Shown piece after piece: positions 34,001 through 44,880 of a stretch of 64,000 nt of DNA. Both the position numbers and the translations under genes were made by a program. Source of the stretch: Telopea speciosissima. Its lineage: Eukaryota; Streptophyta; Magnoliopsida; Proteales; Proteaceae. The stretch is from NCBI RefSeq assembly GCF_018873765.1, contig NC_057919.1, positions 67,698,984-67,762,983 of the forward strand, written 5' to 3'. The notes beneath the pieces are model-generated. The model searched no databases and had not been told where the DNA came from. It saw only the letters and a list, made by a program, of their open reading frames with translations. How positions within the stretch are numbered: the stretch's first letter is position 1; the number at the start of each line of letters is the position of its first letter.

Positions 34001-34432
34001 TGATAATAGAAAGGGAAAATAGACAAATAAGTAATCAACATATCATATCAAATGAATACAATGAGAATCCATAACAGTAACCAAATATGCACCAGTCGGA
34101 GTCTTGTCATTGGAAAATTGCCGTCCCTTTTCTTCCCTTGTTTAGATCCCTCTACATGAAAACGCAGAAGGAAGGAAATCAACAACCAACTAAAAAAGGG
34201 GGCTATGAAGAAATAAAACCAAAATAAAAAGAACTATGTACAATTTTAACCTTTTTCTTTGGGGAGGGGATCTTTGTAACCTTAACAGTGGAGAGTGGAG
34301 ACAAAAGGTACCTGGAAAATCAGATTTGTTGGAGAACAGTTTCTTACGCGACTTGCCATTCCAGTCGAACAGTTGGAGGAAGCCACCAACATAACCTCCT
34401 CCATTCTTTGAACTTTGTCTATCAAACCCCAT
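19305..34432 (-). CDS. TRM/LONGIFOLIA-type protein with DUF3741 motif and DUF4378 domain (five exons)
   Basis: Coding exons read on the minus strand are 34432-34312, 34151-34093, 33991-32204, 20403-20250 and 19972-19305. All junctions are GT-AG and the phases join (121+59 nt, then 1788 nt, then 154+668 nt), giving about 929 residues. Exon 1 starts MGFDRQSSKNGGG and holds FLQLFDWNGKSRKKLF; exon 2 adds KQGKKRDGNFPMTRLRL. Exon 3 carries the DUF3741 motif APGVVARLMGLDSLP (residues about 96-110) and a long Ser/Lys-rich, probably disordered centre. Exon 4 has HPSPASVLDPSFSNESCS. Exon 5 is the DUF4378 domain, from WELEYVREILCNVEL to the LIFG end. Proteins of this family (TON1 recruiting motif, TRM13/14/15/33-like by arrangement) associate with cortical microtubules and influence cell elongation and division plane. 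The third intron is ~11.8 kb and full of transposons. Splice sites are read by eye. Confidence 0.85.
21241..21287. repeat. (AC)n(AT)n microsatellite
   Basis: About ten CA units run directly into about eleven AT units. Compound dinucleotide repeat in the TRM intron. Confidence 0.95.
21337..21376 (-). mobile_element. Au SINE fragment (short 3' piece)
   Basis: 'gtacccagtgcacgaggctcccaccactgc' closely matches the corresponding part of the full Au SINE at 25315-25479. The tRNA-like part is missing. Confidence 0.6.
21473..21858. mobile_element. hAT-like MITE with 8-bp target duplication
   Basis: The termini CATAGTTGTCATGGCG and CGCCGTGACAACTATG are inverted repeats. They are flanked by the identical 8-mer TTTTGGAT at 21465-21472 and 21859-21866. 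The length of 386 bp and the 8-bp duplication fit a non-autonomous hAT element. The inside has a minisatellite of 'gatttcttcttccctcttc' units (about 21540-21670). Confidence 0.88.
23155..24549 (-). mobile_element. Solo LTR or LTR-only element, TAATG...CATCA family (copy 1)
   Basis: Begins 'taatgtaaagctagg' and ends 'agaatctacatca', flanked by the 5-bp target duplication TGTGT (23150-23154 and 24550-24554). Reversed, the ends read TGATG...CATTA, so minus is the likely transcription sense. No gag or pol frame is visible in its 1,395 bp. It shares its termini and 'aactactaaat'-type leader words with the elements at 25589 and 39501. It is inserted in the copia-like LTR region. Confidence 0.85.
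25001..25084. repeat. (TG)n(AG)n compound microsatellite
   Basis: A long TG run followed by a long AG run with a few AAAG interruptions. Frames crossing it are artefacts. Confidence 0.95.
25315..25479 (-). mobile_element. Au SINE, full length
   Basis: A tRNA-derived SINE read on the minus strand. Box A is TGGTGCAATGGTAA and box B GGGTTCGAGTCTGG, followed by the family-typical 'gcgggagccttgtgcactgggtatgccc' end (split here by small changes). It is flanked by a ~21-bp target duplication, 'ctacccttgcac-tttttgatt' (25293-25314 and 25480-25500), differing by one base of length. The SINE is a recent-looking insertion in the TRM intron. It is not a functional tRNA gene. Confidence 0.92.
26055..26315. 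repeat. Direct repeat flanking the nested element, left copy
   Basis: 'aggggatcgagtatgatg...caaaatgaaactaga', about 260 bp. The partner at 30294-30543 is roughly 90 percent identical by eye and in the same orientation. This is far longer than any retrotransposon target duplication. Confidence 0.85.
26318..27543 (-). repeat. LTR in reversed orientation
   Basis: 1,226 bp. Reversed, it begins TGATACAGGCCCGCAC and ends TAGACAAGGGTTACATCA. It aligns to 29030-30293 over its full length with a few percent differences by eye, including the 'ccttttataggcaaataaa' promoter-like block near 26920. Confidence 0.85.
27718..28791 (+). pseudogene. Ty3/gypsy polyprotein fragment (protease region and following)
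   Basis: The first part reads KPTPYKITLVKKGVKV, then EVWCNVLPTEACYLILGYPW and IHDGKNNTYSF, the usual sequence of the region following the aspartic protease in plant Ty3/gypsy polyproteins. A TGA ends this frame at 28147-28149. A related acidic stretch continues from 28252 (LHLDDIIPPSSSSLKLTRLVHLPPSLARF). The end near 28940-29120 (SNPIYAGRLMHEVIPQL) is degraded. No RT or integrase motifs follow. It lies inside the inverted-LTR element. Confidence 0.75.
29030..30293 (+). repeat. LTR in normal (plus) orientation
   Basis: 1,264 bp, TGATGCAGG...TTACATCA, directly after a purine tract. It contains 'tttgcctataaaaggc' at about 29636, a likely TATA box for the LTR promoter. Confidence 0.87.
30678..30955. 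repeat. 138-bp tandem duplication across an LTR end
   Basis: 30678-30815 and 30816-30955 are almost identical ('acacatg[a/c]ggctgt...aggatccctaactct'). The unit spans the last ~44 bp of the host LTR element, its CCTGA duplication and ~90 bp of flank. The duplication therefore happened after that element inserted. Confidence 0.93.
31076..31762 (+). mobile_element. Solo LTR, Ty1/copia-like, with 5-bp target duplication
   Basis: Begins TGTTAGGTTTG and ends TTTCAGCCCAACA, flanked by ATCAC at 31071-31075 and 31763-31767. It is 687 bp with no internal domain, so a solo LTR. The U3-like half (31140-31400) is a run of degenerate ~17-bp units 'gtggagtcttccaagag', ending just before a TATA box (ctataaaaagag, about 31403). 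The end has the usual copia wording 'accgtggacgtaggc'. Confidence 0.92.
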
Positions 34433-35000
34433 TTGGTCATGCACAGAAAGCCTCAGCTTGTATATAGCATTTCTCTAAAAGCGTCACTCAACAACTAAGA
34501 GAGCCCAAGTCAACCAAAACGATCTGTTATTACAAAATGCTAGCCTATGCATTGAAGAAATCCCTAAAAATGAGGGGGGAAATTATTCCTGAATCATCTC
34601 ACTCCACCTGACAGAAGAACATTATCGTAAGCCCTAATTTCGAGAGCGAAAACTTACAGGGCATTAAAAAAGAAAAAGAATTCAAATGAATGGTCCGAAA
34701 GATCTCCAACGTCTCACCCGATCAATGAAGAAAGCCCCTTGTATTGCCGTGAAGTCATCATTAAAATCAATCATAAGGCTAGAACTTAGGAAAGAAAGAA
34801 GTACAGGTAGGAGAAACAGCAAAATGGTTCCAAGGGGGAGGGGGGAGGGGAAGAAGAAGGAAGAGTTGCAGAGATTTAGAAGAGACAGAGATAGAGAGGT
34901 GAGTAGTTCGAGCAATAAATGTAGACAGTAAGAGAGACAGCACTCGCCACAAAAAGTTAAAATAATATTAACCAATTAATTTTGAATTGCATAAAAGGCT
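34433..35000 (-). promoter_or_regulatory. Upstream region of the TRM-type gene
   Basis: Immediate 5' flank and leader of the minus-strand TRM-type gene. A purine-rich stretch (about 34780-34930) reads as CT-rich leader on the minus strand, common in plant 5' UTRs. I cannot point to a certain TATA box or transcription start. Confidence 0.4.
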
Positions 35001-35259
35001 ATAACGTCTCTTTGGCGAGGAACGAGAGAACGACTCGAAGTCTTGAATGAGGAACAGATTTCAAATTACAAACTCATGCACCGATAAGAGAATGAGAGAG
35101 GTCAAAAAGAAAGTCAACCCGCGGTGAATCTATTTCCACAACCAACCAATGCAGTGGCGAGATAGAGTATCTGAGGGTAGTTTTGTCTATACGCTGTTGT
35201 CTTTAGACGGAATCTGCCCCTGATATCTGCAGAGGATGTCAATTTGAGAGATCCGGTTC

Positions 35260-35405
35260 CTCTCCAGGGAGCTCAGGGCCCAGGGCACGCCCAGGGGCAT
35301 CCAAGGATTGAGTTGTGCCGCACACATCTTGGCACACACCTAGGGATGTGTGCGGCACAGTCCAACGGTTGGATGCTCCCTAGGCGTGTTGGGTTCCCTG
35401 GAGAG
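35260..35405. mobile_element. Foldback element, family 'ctctccagggagc' (copy 2)
   Basis: The arms 'ctctccagggagctcag' and 'gggttccctggagag' close the hairpin. Inside, 'ttgtgccgcacacatc' and 'gatgtgtgcggcaca' pair perfectly around a short loop. Paired length is about 65 bp per arm. Related to 17610-17730. Confidence 0.85.
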
Positions 35406-36140
35406 GAGCTCAATGACCATACCCACTGTGAACAGTCTAGAACTGACCTTCTAAATCCCAAAATCTAGTTAGAGATCTAAACGGATCGATGTGATCGGGT
35501 CTGGATAATCCTTAACCGGATACAGATCTGAATCCAATTCAATTTATCAACTATCCCTTTATAACCCTGACTTTTGTAAGTTGGACCTTCTTCCCATGGC
35601 GATAGAGATACATCTAAACAAATAGGGATGCAAATTGAATTATTTCGAATTTTCAAATATCCATTAACATCTTTTCTATCCGATCCGTGTGCACAGCAAA
35701 TCCGATCCGTTTACATCCCTAACACTGAATATCTCCCTCTCTTTCTAGAATGCATTCCTCAACAGCTCTCTTTATATATTAATTCTTATGGGGCCTCTCT
35801 CATCATAGTCCCAGTAGGAATCTAAATGCCCACACCAAAGTCAGTCCGCATAGGACTCCTAATACAACTCAATGACCCCTTTTATTAGACCAATAATAGT
35901 TAGCATGATTTTGGGATATTAAATATTAGTCCATAATAGGGAATATTAAAATCTATTCAAAATAGAATTCTACCATTTCGAGCCTTAGGATCAATAGTGT
36001 TATTAAACACCAATAAAGAAAAAAAGAACTATAGAGAAATAGAAAAAAAAAAATAGAAAAGGACAAGAGTGGCAAAACGAAATATGGAAAGAAAGAGGTC
36101 TTTATCCATTTATATGAATAAATTCACAGAGAAAGAACAC

Positions 36141-36366
36141 TAACTGGGCACGTGCGGTGTGCTGCCCTGCGTTTAGACATAAGGGAACGTAAAATGACCA
36201 TCACACCCCATATAAAGACAAAGTTTCTCTGGAGCACTGAGGTCATTTCGCTCGCCAAGGGGAATGTGAAATGACCTTCACACCCCATATAACACATAAT
36301 TTCTCAGGGGAACTAAGGTCATTCCGCTCGCCCTTGGCGCAAGGGCAGCACACGTACCCAGGTAAC
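36141..36366. mobile_element. Foldback element with internal direct duplication
   Basis: The ends 'ctgggcacgtgcggtgtgctgccct' and 'agggcagcacacgtacccag' pair. The inside has two direct ~75-bp units, each reading 'ggaa.gt.aaatgacc.tcacaccccatata...aggtcatt.cgctcgcc'. Confidence 0.8.
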
Positions 36367-36975
36367 ATTCTCTTTCCTATAAATTCAATGCTTGTGAGCA
36401 AAATGCCTATGGACTAACATATATTTCACATTGAAAAGCAGAAAGTTTAATTCATTACAAATACATGCAAAGGGGATCTTCAAAAGTTTACTTTACCAAT
36501 CTCCATTTGTCATGCAAAGGTGAACTTTCTTGTAAGTGCAGGAGGTCAATCTCCTCCTAGCCTCTACTACTTGTGTGTGTGTGTGTTTGTTTTTTTGTAA
36601 TGACTTTATTGAAATACTCTAGAAGTTGTTGAGAAAAGGGCACAGACATCACCAATCTCCTAGTGATTTTTGCCTTCAAAAGAAAGAGAAAAGAAGGAAT
36701 AAACAAGCAGTACTATAGTTTTTGAGAAAAGGGCACAAGCATCACCAATCTCTTATGACTAATATTAAAGGGGTTTGGGAGGGGGGATTTTTATTATGGG
36801 AAAAAGAATGCTACCTAGTCATGTGGCCAGTGTGACTCCTAAACTTAGACACAATACCGCATTGCCCTCATGGAAAGACAGAAATCATGCCTAGGTTGAT
36901 GCTTGTGCATACGCTCCCATTGGCCAGCGTGCATGTGCAGGCTCTAGAGGCCCAAGCAACATTCTATCATCTTTT

Positions 36976-37016
<41 letters not shown>

Positions 37017-39500
37017 AGAAAATGTTCTTTGTGTGTGTGTGGGGGGGGGGGGGGAGGGAGGGGCGTAGGCCACACCCATACAAAGTGGGGGCAAAACAAC
37101 CGGCCCGCTCCTATGAAAGGTGAAAATTTCGCCCCCAAGATGCCAGCATGCGCATTCTCATTGGTTGCCTCGCACGCGTGGCTCCTGCACTCTCCCACAA
37201 AGAATGCTACCCTCTGAGCAAACAACATAGAGGCGTGCACCAATAAGGTGCGAGAAAATGCTATTGTAAATTAGAGGGCAACAAGATCATTTCATGTGAA
37301 GAAGAAAGAGATAGACATAGAGATGTTAGTGTATCCAACCCGAAAGGGTGCAGAGAGCCTTTTCCCATTTTTATGGCATTTTTCATCACATATTGTTTAA
37401 TTATAGGTAATTGCTATGGAAAAAGAAAACTGGTTCCACAAAATATTTAATAACAAGGTCCACTGTAAACTTATAGGGTTTGAGGTTTTCCTGTCTATGT
37501 AGACTATGTAACCTTGGTTTGCACACAATATGTAACACATGACAGATTGAAAGGAGTTGTAATTATGTTAATAAATAGATCAAAAGATTCCCTACCATCA
37601 TGACAATTTTCAGTCCAAACGAAAAAGAGTGATAAAACAATGTATTGACAAATATGAGATTCATTTCCTAATAATATAGACTTATTTTTATTTTAAAATT
37701 TTCCTCCCTTTAAGACATAGAAGACTTGTTAAGAAGAACAAAATTGAACATCTCAATATATAGAAGTTACCGCTCTCCAGTTAATGGATTAAGCTTTGGA
37801 GTTAAGTAATTCAATAAATCTAACATTTCCATGTGAAAGATTTTGCTGAAAATCTAACTTTCAGCAACATTGGTCAACTATACTGAAAAATATGGCTCCC
37901 TAGACACAGCATGGGCAAAATTACCATACCCACCTCATGAAGGATAGAAATTTTGCTTTTATTGATGCTTGCACGTACACTCTCATTGGCTCTACACTGG
38001 AGCAGGGCCATGCTCCTGGATAAAGAATGCAACTTTCACTAAGGAAAAAAAAAAAAATCTTTGACCAGTCGAATATCATGGTCAACGAATCACCAATCCA
38101 CTTATCCACCACTGTGCAACCTCATACGTGCAAATTGCGGAATATACATTGGTCATTGGGCATATTTACGAAAGCGACTTCCTTTATCGAGGCGGATTGC
38201 GGCTTCACTGTTTCCCGCTCGGACATTAGTGCAAGCAGTTGGTGTATGGCTTGTCGTGTAAGTTAAGCGAATAGGGATTACCAGGGAATCCCGGGAAGAA
38301 ACGCAGGGAGTAAGATACTGAGAGGAGAATCAGGAGACAGAGAGAGCGCTTCAGTTTGAGAATTGAGAGAGAGAGAGAGAGAGAAAGAGAGTGAAATACG
38401 TTCTGGTGACCGGAGGTGTGGTCAGTGGGCTCGGCAAAGGAGTCACCGCAAGCAGTATAGGTGTCGTCCTCAAAGCGTGTGGTCTGCGTGTCACCTCCAT
38501 CAAGATTGGTTCGTCCCCGTCCCCTCCCGGTGTCTTCCCCTTTTGCTTTTGTGTTATTGCGTGTGTTCATTCTGGTTTCAAATTGTTTCAGTGTCATTTT
38601 CGTTTTTTTTTTTTTTAAATAGATTTTAGCTCGACTTTACATTTCTGGAGTTTTACTCACTCTTTATGATCTTTGTTCTTTTGGGTTTGTAGAATTTCAA
38701 TTTAGTTGAAATTATTCATTTATTTATTTAGTTGTTGGTGTTTCTGCTGTAAGTGCAGATCCTTACTTGAATATGGATGCGGGCACTATGTCCCGTTTGA
38801 ACATGGGGAGGTTTTTGTACTCGACGATGGTGGAGAGGTTTGCTTTCCTCTTCTGCATAATATTATTATTATAAATTAAGTAAGAAATGTTTGGCGAGAA
38901 GTTTGAGTAATTTGTTTAACCATAACAATGCAATCTAGCTTTTAATATTTTTTTTTAAATGTTTGCTTTCCTTCTCGTTTGTCATCTTCTGAATGTTTTT
39001 TACTTTTTGGGTTGAGGTGGTTGAGGAAGAGGGGTTGGTAGAAATCCTGTGTCTTTTTTTATCTGCATTTTTTTATTATCTTCAACTAATTTAAGGCAAC
39101 CCATACACTCGTGTGGCCCAAAGGCACAAAACCAATTGGGAATGATAATCCAAGTAGAGCAGAATACACATAGTAAGATCTTCACTCAGAATTTATATTC
39201 CTTAAAAGTATTTCATTGTGCACTGTAATAAATAGTGGATTATGATTCCTGCAAGCCTAATATTTAGAATTGGTAATCCAACATATCTCCATTCTTTCTG
39301 GAGAAGCCTTCAACAGTAAAGCCCAAAGATCTTGCCACTTGTACATCATGTTCTCCCTCTGGGTTACCTACAAATGGCATAGGGTATACTTCTATCAACT
39401 AGATTTACTCAGACCAGGTGCATCACTATGCTAACAGCTAGCATGCAAAGACTTGGATCTTTTGCTGGTGGCTTAACGCGTTACATATTCCTTAAACAAA

Positions 39501-40677
39501 TAATGTAGTCCTAGGTAAGAGTAGTCCCACTAGGAACCAGGGTAATAGGATCACCAAACAAGGCTGGCCAATTGGGACAGCTTAGGCTAATTAGGGCAGA
39601 ATTAGGGTTAGAGTTAGGGTTTTATTTGGTAATGATGTGCAGGTTTTTATGAGTCTATTGGTGTAGGTTTGGATTGATTTGGATGAAGTTGGAAATCTAG
39701 GGTTTCAGGTTAGAGGCCTTGTAAAAATGGAGTGTTTTCAGGATCTAGGGTTTAGGGGTGGATTTTGGGAAAGGGGTTTATAGGGTATTAATGGGCAGGT
39801 CGAGGGGGTTATTTTGGTATAAAGAAGTTAGGGTTTGGATGAGTTTTGCAATTCTGCAATTTAGGGCAGAATTGGATTTAGGGTTTTGATGGACAGATTG
39901 GGCTGCAACTGAGATCGAGTGGAGGGATAAGGCTGGACAGATTTTTAGAGATGGATGGAGGGGAAGGATGCATGCACGAAACTAAAATTACTTACTGGTT
40001 TGATCTCCTTCAAAGGCAACAGCAGCAGCAGCTTGAAGAAGCTTGATTGAATAAGAAGAAGGACCTCCCGATCTACAAGATGCAAGGAGTCGATCGGAGT
40101 CCACCAATCCCTTCACCTTGATATTACCCACAAGGTAGCCTTGATATTACTCACAAGGTTCACTCAACAGAGCAGAGCAGCAGCTATGGCAGCAAACAAA
40201 AACTTTTTCATTAATTAAATTCGTATGTAATGCTGGCCTCCCTTACAAACTTATATAGAAGATTCAAAAATAGACTTAGACACTAAAAAAGAATGGCCTA
40301 ACCCTATTCCTAACATATTAGGTAACTTAAACTAACTAGGAAACTAGAATACTAAAGGAAATAGACTCAAAACATAGCTGGACTTATAGAGTCCTAATCC
40401 AGCCCAACTTACATCACATGACCACTTAACCAAGTCACATGATCACTTAAATTGAACCAATTGGATGCAACCAATTTGAACCGGTTCAATTAAAAAACAT
40501 AAAAATAAACTAAGTATTGGGCTAATCCCGTATGCAACCTATATACCCATATTTTAGGCCCATCAAAGTGGTCTATTACATTAGAAACCCATGGGATCAA
40601 AGGCCCAACATGTATGTAACCCAACCCTAGACTTATTCCCAATGAAACAAGCCCTATTTGGTGATGAATCTGCATCA
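39501..40677 (-). mobile_element. Solo LTR or LTR-only element, TAATG...CATCA family (copy 3)
   Basis: Begins 'taatgtagtcctagg' and ends 'gatgaatctgcatca', flanked by the duplication ACAAA (39496-39500 and 40678-40682). 1,177 bp, no coding capacity. Inserted in the second intron of the CTP synthase pseudogene. It contains the same 'actaggaaactagaatactaa' leader style as copies 1 and 2. Confidence 0.88.
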
Positions 40678-42206
40678 ACAAATTTCAGAAATAAATACAA
40701 ATAATAAGATAAGCAAGTGGTTATGGTGCCATATGCCAACACCTTATCCATTAGTGTATTGCCTGTAGGATCATCTGCCACACCCAGGCTTAGCACTTGG
40801 CTGCTCAATCTGACAGCAGTTGTTACTCTCTTTAGCACTTTCACTATCCGTGTTTCTGTTGAAGACTTGAAGCAAGAACCAAGTCAGAGTTTCGGGTTGT
40901 CTGTTAAATAGTTTAGTTCTCAATCAGCTCTTCAAGATGTATAACGATCATGAGTGTCAGATTGATGGTCAATTGGCCATAATTTAAGTTTCAAACCAAT
41001 TAGATTATTATATTTGTACGTTTTTCCCCTTGGAATTTGTCGAAGGAGGGAAATTTAGAAAGTATAAAAACCCACAAAGCTATAGTATGACATATGAAAC
41101 ATACAATTCCATTGTGTTACAGAATATTTGTTGTAAGAAGAAAAACATATCATTGGTACATTAAGGTATATAGTTGTCTCAATGCCCCTAAGAAAGTTTA
41201 TCTGCCAAAACTTTATCAGACGAAGTCCTCCACCAGAATGACGTGTTTCTAGATTGATATATGGCTGTAGCATTTCTGATCAGATGCATGTATTTTCATG
41301 GGGCTCTATGCTGTGAACAGCCCTGAATCTCCTTGAATGATCAAGGAAGACCACTCCATTGGTGGTAATGGTTGCAGTTCTTGTAGTTGTATGACAGATA
41401 AGAGTTCCATTATGATAGACCTGCAGTGCCTATAGGTCTAGAGTAGTACACTAACAGAATATTTCCATACTTAATGCATCATCACCCCTCCAGCATTCCC
41501 AGATTGCCAAGATCTTCCATCAGAGTTCATGGATGGGGGCAGGGATCTAGTTGTCATTTATTCTGAGGTCAACATCTTCTTGGATGGTTAGGTCTTTGTT
41601 GCGTGTGCTTGAGCTACAATATGCCTAGAGCAGGCATTCAATTAGACCTTTTTTTTCCCAGATTCAGCCGAAAATGTAGTGTTTCTCTTGAAAATGACCA
41701 TCGTTCCATTTAGTAAATGCTATCACTGTCTCACTTTTGTTTATTCCATTGTGTTGTTTGAGTCTAGATTCACAGATTTCAGCTTCGAAAATGTATTAAA
41801 TTTACTATAACCATACCATTTTTATTTTATTATTATGTCTCTATTTATATGTGCTATGCTATATGAAAAGGTTGATTTAGATCTTGGAAATTATGAACAC
41901 TTCTTGGATGTGACCCTGACAAGAGACAACAACATAACCAGGGGAAAAATTTATCAGGTGTTTATATGCATGCCATGTGATTTTCATTTTACTTTACTTT
42001 CCAGAGCCAATATGTAAGTCATCTATGAATTCTTTCAAGATAATTTATCTATTTTCCATGGTTTCAGTCTGTCCTTGAGAAGGAAAGAAGAGGCAATTAT
42101 CTAGGGAAAACTGTTCAAGTGTGTTTTATGGAGTGTTATCTATTCTCATTCTATTGCACAAAGAGCTACAACTGATTGAAATAGCCCGAGGGGTAGTCTT
42201 GTAATT

Positions 42207-42235
42207 GTTGTATTCAAATGTACCGCGGGTACATT
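42207..42235. repeat. Short near-perfect palindrome
   Basis: 'caaatgtacc' and 'ggtacatttg' are separated by 'gcg'. It lies in DNA between the last 5' exon of the CTP synthase pseudogene and the LINE. Role unknown. Confidence 0.7.
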
Positions 42236-42439
42236 TGTAAGAAATCAAAATAAAATCTAATTCTAATCTCTAAGCCTATAAAATCCTACGACTAAGATTA
42301 ATTGCAAATTAAAGCACAAAATGAAGGGAAAAAAGGAAATAAATAACTAGCCAAGGTACCCAATTCGTGGATGGGGTCCAAGGCACATGAAATCCTATAA
42401 AAAAGGAAATAAAATACATAATTCGTCCCAATGAGCTCA

Positions 42440-42446
42440 AAACTGT

Positions 42447-42492
<46 letters not shown>
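42440..42492. repeat. (CT)n microsatellite
   Basis: About 50 bp of CT with small interruptions. Confidence 0.95.
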
Positions 42493-42494
<2 letters not shown>

Positions 42495-42841
42495 CCCACA
42501 ACTTCCTATAATATATCAAGGGAAATAAAGAATGGAAGAGATCACGTTGAATATTCCTCCCAAAACTGCGACTCCTTGGATAACTCTCCAAATCCTAAAA
42601 TTTAGGAAGGGAAAGATAAAGCACTCCCCAAATCTCCCAATATTCTAGATTAAATAGGAAATTATTGATCTTATAGCACTCGGTTGAGGTCCTCAAAAAT
42701 AGGAATGTTGAGTCAGCCTTCATGGGCGTGAACAAGGGAGATTGGGCTTGAACCAGCTGCCTACTTGGTATTGGACACGGTATGCTTGTCTGAACCGATT
42801 TGAAGCTTGGTCTTGGCTCAGTTTGGCTGTTTCTACATACA

Positions 42842-44880
42842 CTAAATGCTCTGTTCATAGTCTCTATCACTAACTAGTCTGGATCCGTCTAGTGTTGATG
42901 AAGCCGGGCTCCGTGGATCGTCAGTAGCCTCCCAAGTGCTTGTGTTTTTCAAGGGAATACGACGGTTGCAAGGCAAGGGAGGACGGAACGATCTGACGGC
43001 CTTTAATGAAGGCAGATTGAAAAGGTGAAATGATGTCCGGTAGGAGAGGTTTAAGCCTATTAGCCAGTATTTTGTTAAAATTTTATAAGAAACGTCACAC
43101 GGGCTAATGCGCCTAAAAGCCTCCACACGGCAAGAGGATTGTTTTTTTGGGAATCAATGTAATGAGGGTATGGTTCACACCAAAGGGGAGAATGGTAGAG
43201 GTGAAGAATTGGGTGAAAAAATCAGTGATATCAGGTTTAATGATATCCCAGAATTGGTGATAAAAACTGGCTGAGATCCCATCCAAACCTGGAGCTTTGA
43301 AGGCTCCAATGCTGAAAATAGCATTCTTGATTTCTTCCTCAAAAGGAAAAGCAGAAAGGAGGAATTAGATTCGAGAGAGACAATTGGATCAAAAAGACGC
43401 TCAACAAAGGAGGGGTCAAGAGGTTGAGAAGTGGAAAAAACTTCATGGAAATGATTTTCAAAAAGCTGTGCTGTTCTTGGTGGTTCAGATATGAGGTTTC
43501 CTTCATTATCTTTGATGGCATTGATCCGGTGGGTTCTAGCATTTTGCTTGGTAATGGAGTGATAGAAACGGGTGTTCCTGTCGCCCTCATTAATGTACAT
43601 ATGCCGAGATTTTTGCATCCAAAATGTCTCTTCTGCATCCAAGATCATTTTAATGGAGTTTTCTGTTTCAGCCAAGAGGTTGAGGGTGTGGTCAGAATGT
43701 TTACAGGATTCAAGAAGATGGAAGTGATCCAAGAGTTGATTCTTGAGTATATCAATTCTACCAAAGACATCTTTGTTCCATTTTTTTCAATAAAAGTGAG
43801 ATGTCACTGAGTTTGATTGTGAGATTTTCGGCATTAATTCTATGCCATTTAGCTGAGATGAATGGTAGGAAATCGGGGTGGTCTGGAAGAGTTTACGATA
43901 GGAATTGTGAGGCAGTGATGAGTCAAGGAGGAAGGGGTTATGGTTTGGTGCAAAAGAAGGGAGAGTCTGAAGAGAGACCTATGACCAAAGGGATAGCCAA
44001 GCATCGGTCAAGGTGTTCTTTGACACAATTTGGAGGTTTCCTTTTGTTGTGCCAAGTGAACCAATTACCCAGGGGCTGAATTTCTTCCAATGAGAAATCA
44101 ATAATAAGGGAAGAGAGGCATTCAGCTGCGGGAATTGATGGTGTGACCGGGGATCCGCCAAATTTATAAACATTTGATAGTAGTTCGTTAAAGTTCCCTA
44201 TAATGGTAAAGGGAACAGACAGGAAATGAATAAAAACCTTCAGATTTTTCCAAAAGGCAAGTCGAAGAGATGCTTTTGGTGGGGCATAACTGCTAATAAA
44301 ACTAAGAATGCTCGAAAAATGATTCGTTATCTTGACGAATGTGATTACGAGGTTCTTTTCTTTTCTGAAGTTTCAGACCAACTGAACTTCTGTATGAACT
44401 TGTCTCTGAGTCCGACGATTCCCAATCGGACGAAGATTCTAATTTCTATTTTATGGAAAATGAGACAACGGAACCACCTCCGACATCTACTCCTCCTATT
44501 GAGATCCAACCGATTCACCCCTCTGAACTCTACACGGTCTCCCTTAGATTAAGCACCACTTTTGACCAGTTATAGGTTCAGTAATGAAAGAAGCTATAAA
44601 CCTATCTCCAAGAATCGTTTGTTTTCTCTGGGAGTGGGATCGGCTCAAAAGCCAGAGGCCTCCTCTAAAACCCCTGGCCAGAACCACTGATAAATCCAAT
44701 GGTATGGAGCTTCGTAAGAAGTTGGGGGAGAATTTGGATGTCCGGGGATACAATTTTAGTCTCACAGAGAAAAATGAAATCAGGGTTGTATTCAAAAGGA
44801 ATTTTTGAAGAAGAGTTTCAAACCCAAGGCAATTGCGTGTTGTTTCATGAGGATTCACCTAGAATCCAGAAAAGGATTTA
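42842..44880 (-). mobile_element. LINE (L1-type) ORF2 remnant, broken
   Basis: On the minus strand, 44870 to 44550 holds the start of an endonuclease domain (NPDFIFLCETKIVSPD; then, frameshifted, LGDRFIASFITEPITGQKWCLI). 44250-43990 holds its end (TIIGNFNEL; FTWHNKRKPPNCV; EHLDRCL). 43732-43330 is the linker before reverse transcriptase (WMQKSRHMYINEGDRNTRFYH), and about 43120-43000 the start of RT (RRISPCDVSYKILTKYWL). Several frames are used and the catalytic YxDD is not reached, so it is dead and 3'-incomplete. It occupies the place of the missing central CTP synthase exons. Confidence 0.82.
44256..44545 (+). other. Foreign ~290-bp insert in the LINE, with a decayed zinc-knuckle-like stretch
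   Basis: On the plus strand, opposite to the LINE, the DNA encodes a basic stretch starting KGKSKRCFWWGI. Its spacing fits a C-x2-C-x4-H-x4-C knuckle with three of the four ligands replaced. After a frame change comes an acidic Ser/Asp/Glu-rich stretch and a Pro-rich tail. Such an order occurs in gag or coat-type proteins of retroelements and of endogenous plant pararetroviruses. The piece is too short and altered to decide which, and it is not functional. Confidence 0.3.

Larger units (their letters stand above)
35001..38390. other. Intergenic DNA with foldback elements and microsatellites
   Basis: No gene seen. Degenerate 'ggatcggat' words lie at 35470-35720. A 38-bp near-identical repeat 'gagaaaagggcaca[g/a]gcatcaccaatctc' occurs at about 36632 and 36723. 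(AT)n lies at 36976-37013, and (TG)n plus a G-run at 37028-37056. 'cattggctctac...cctggataaagaatgc' near 37980-38035 resembles 36800-36960, perhaps another small element family. Confidence 0.5.

Noticed and set aside
43424-43810. Plus-strand 128-codon frame
   Set aside because: Antisense of the LINE linker region, which has clear family motifs on the minus strand.
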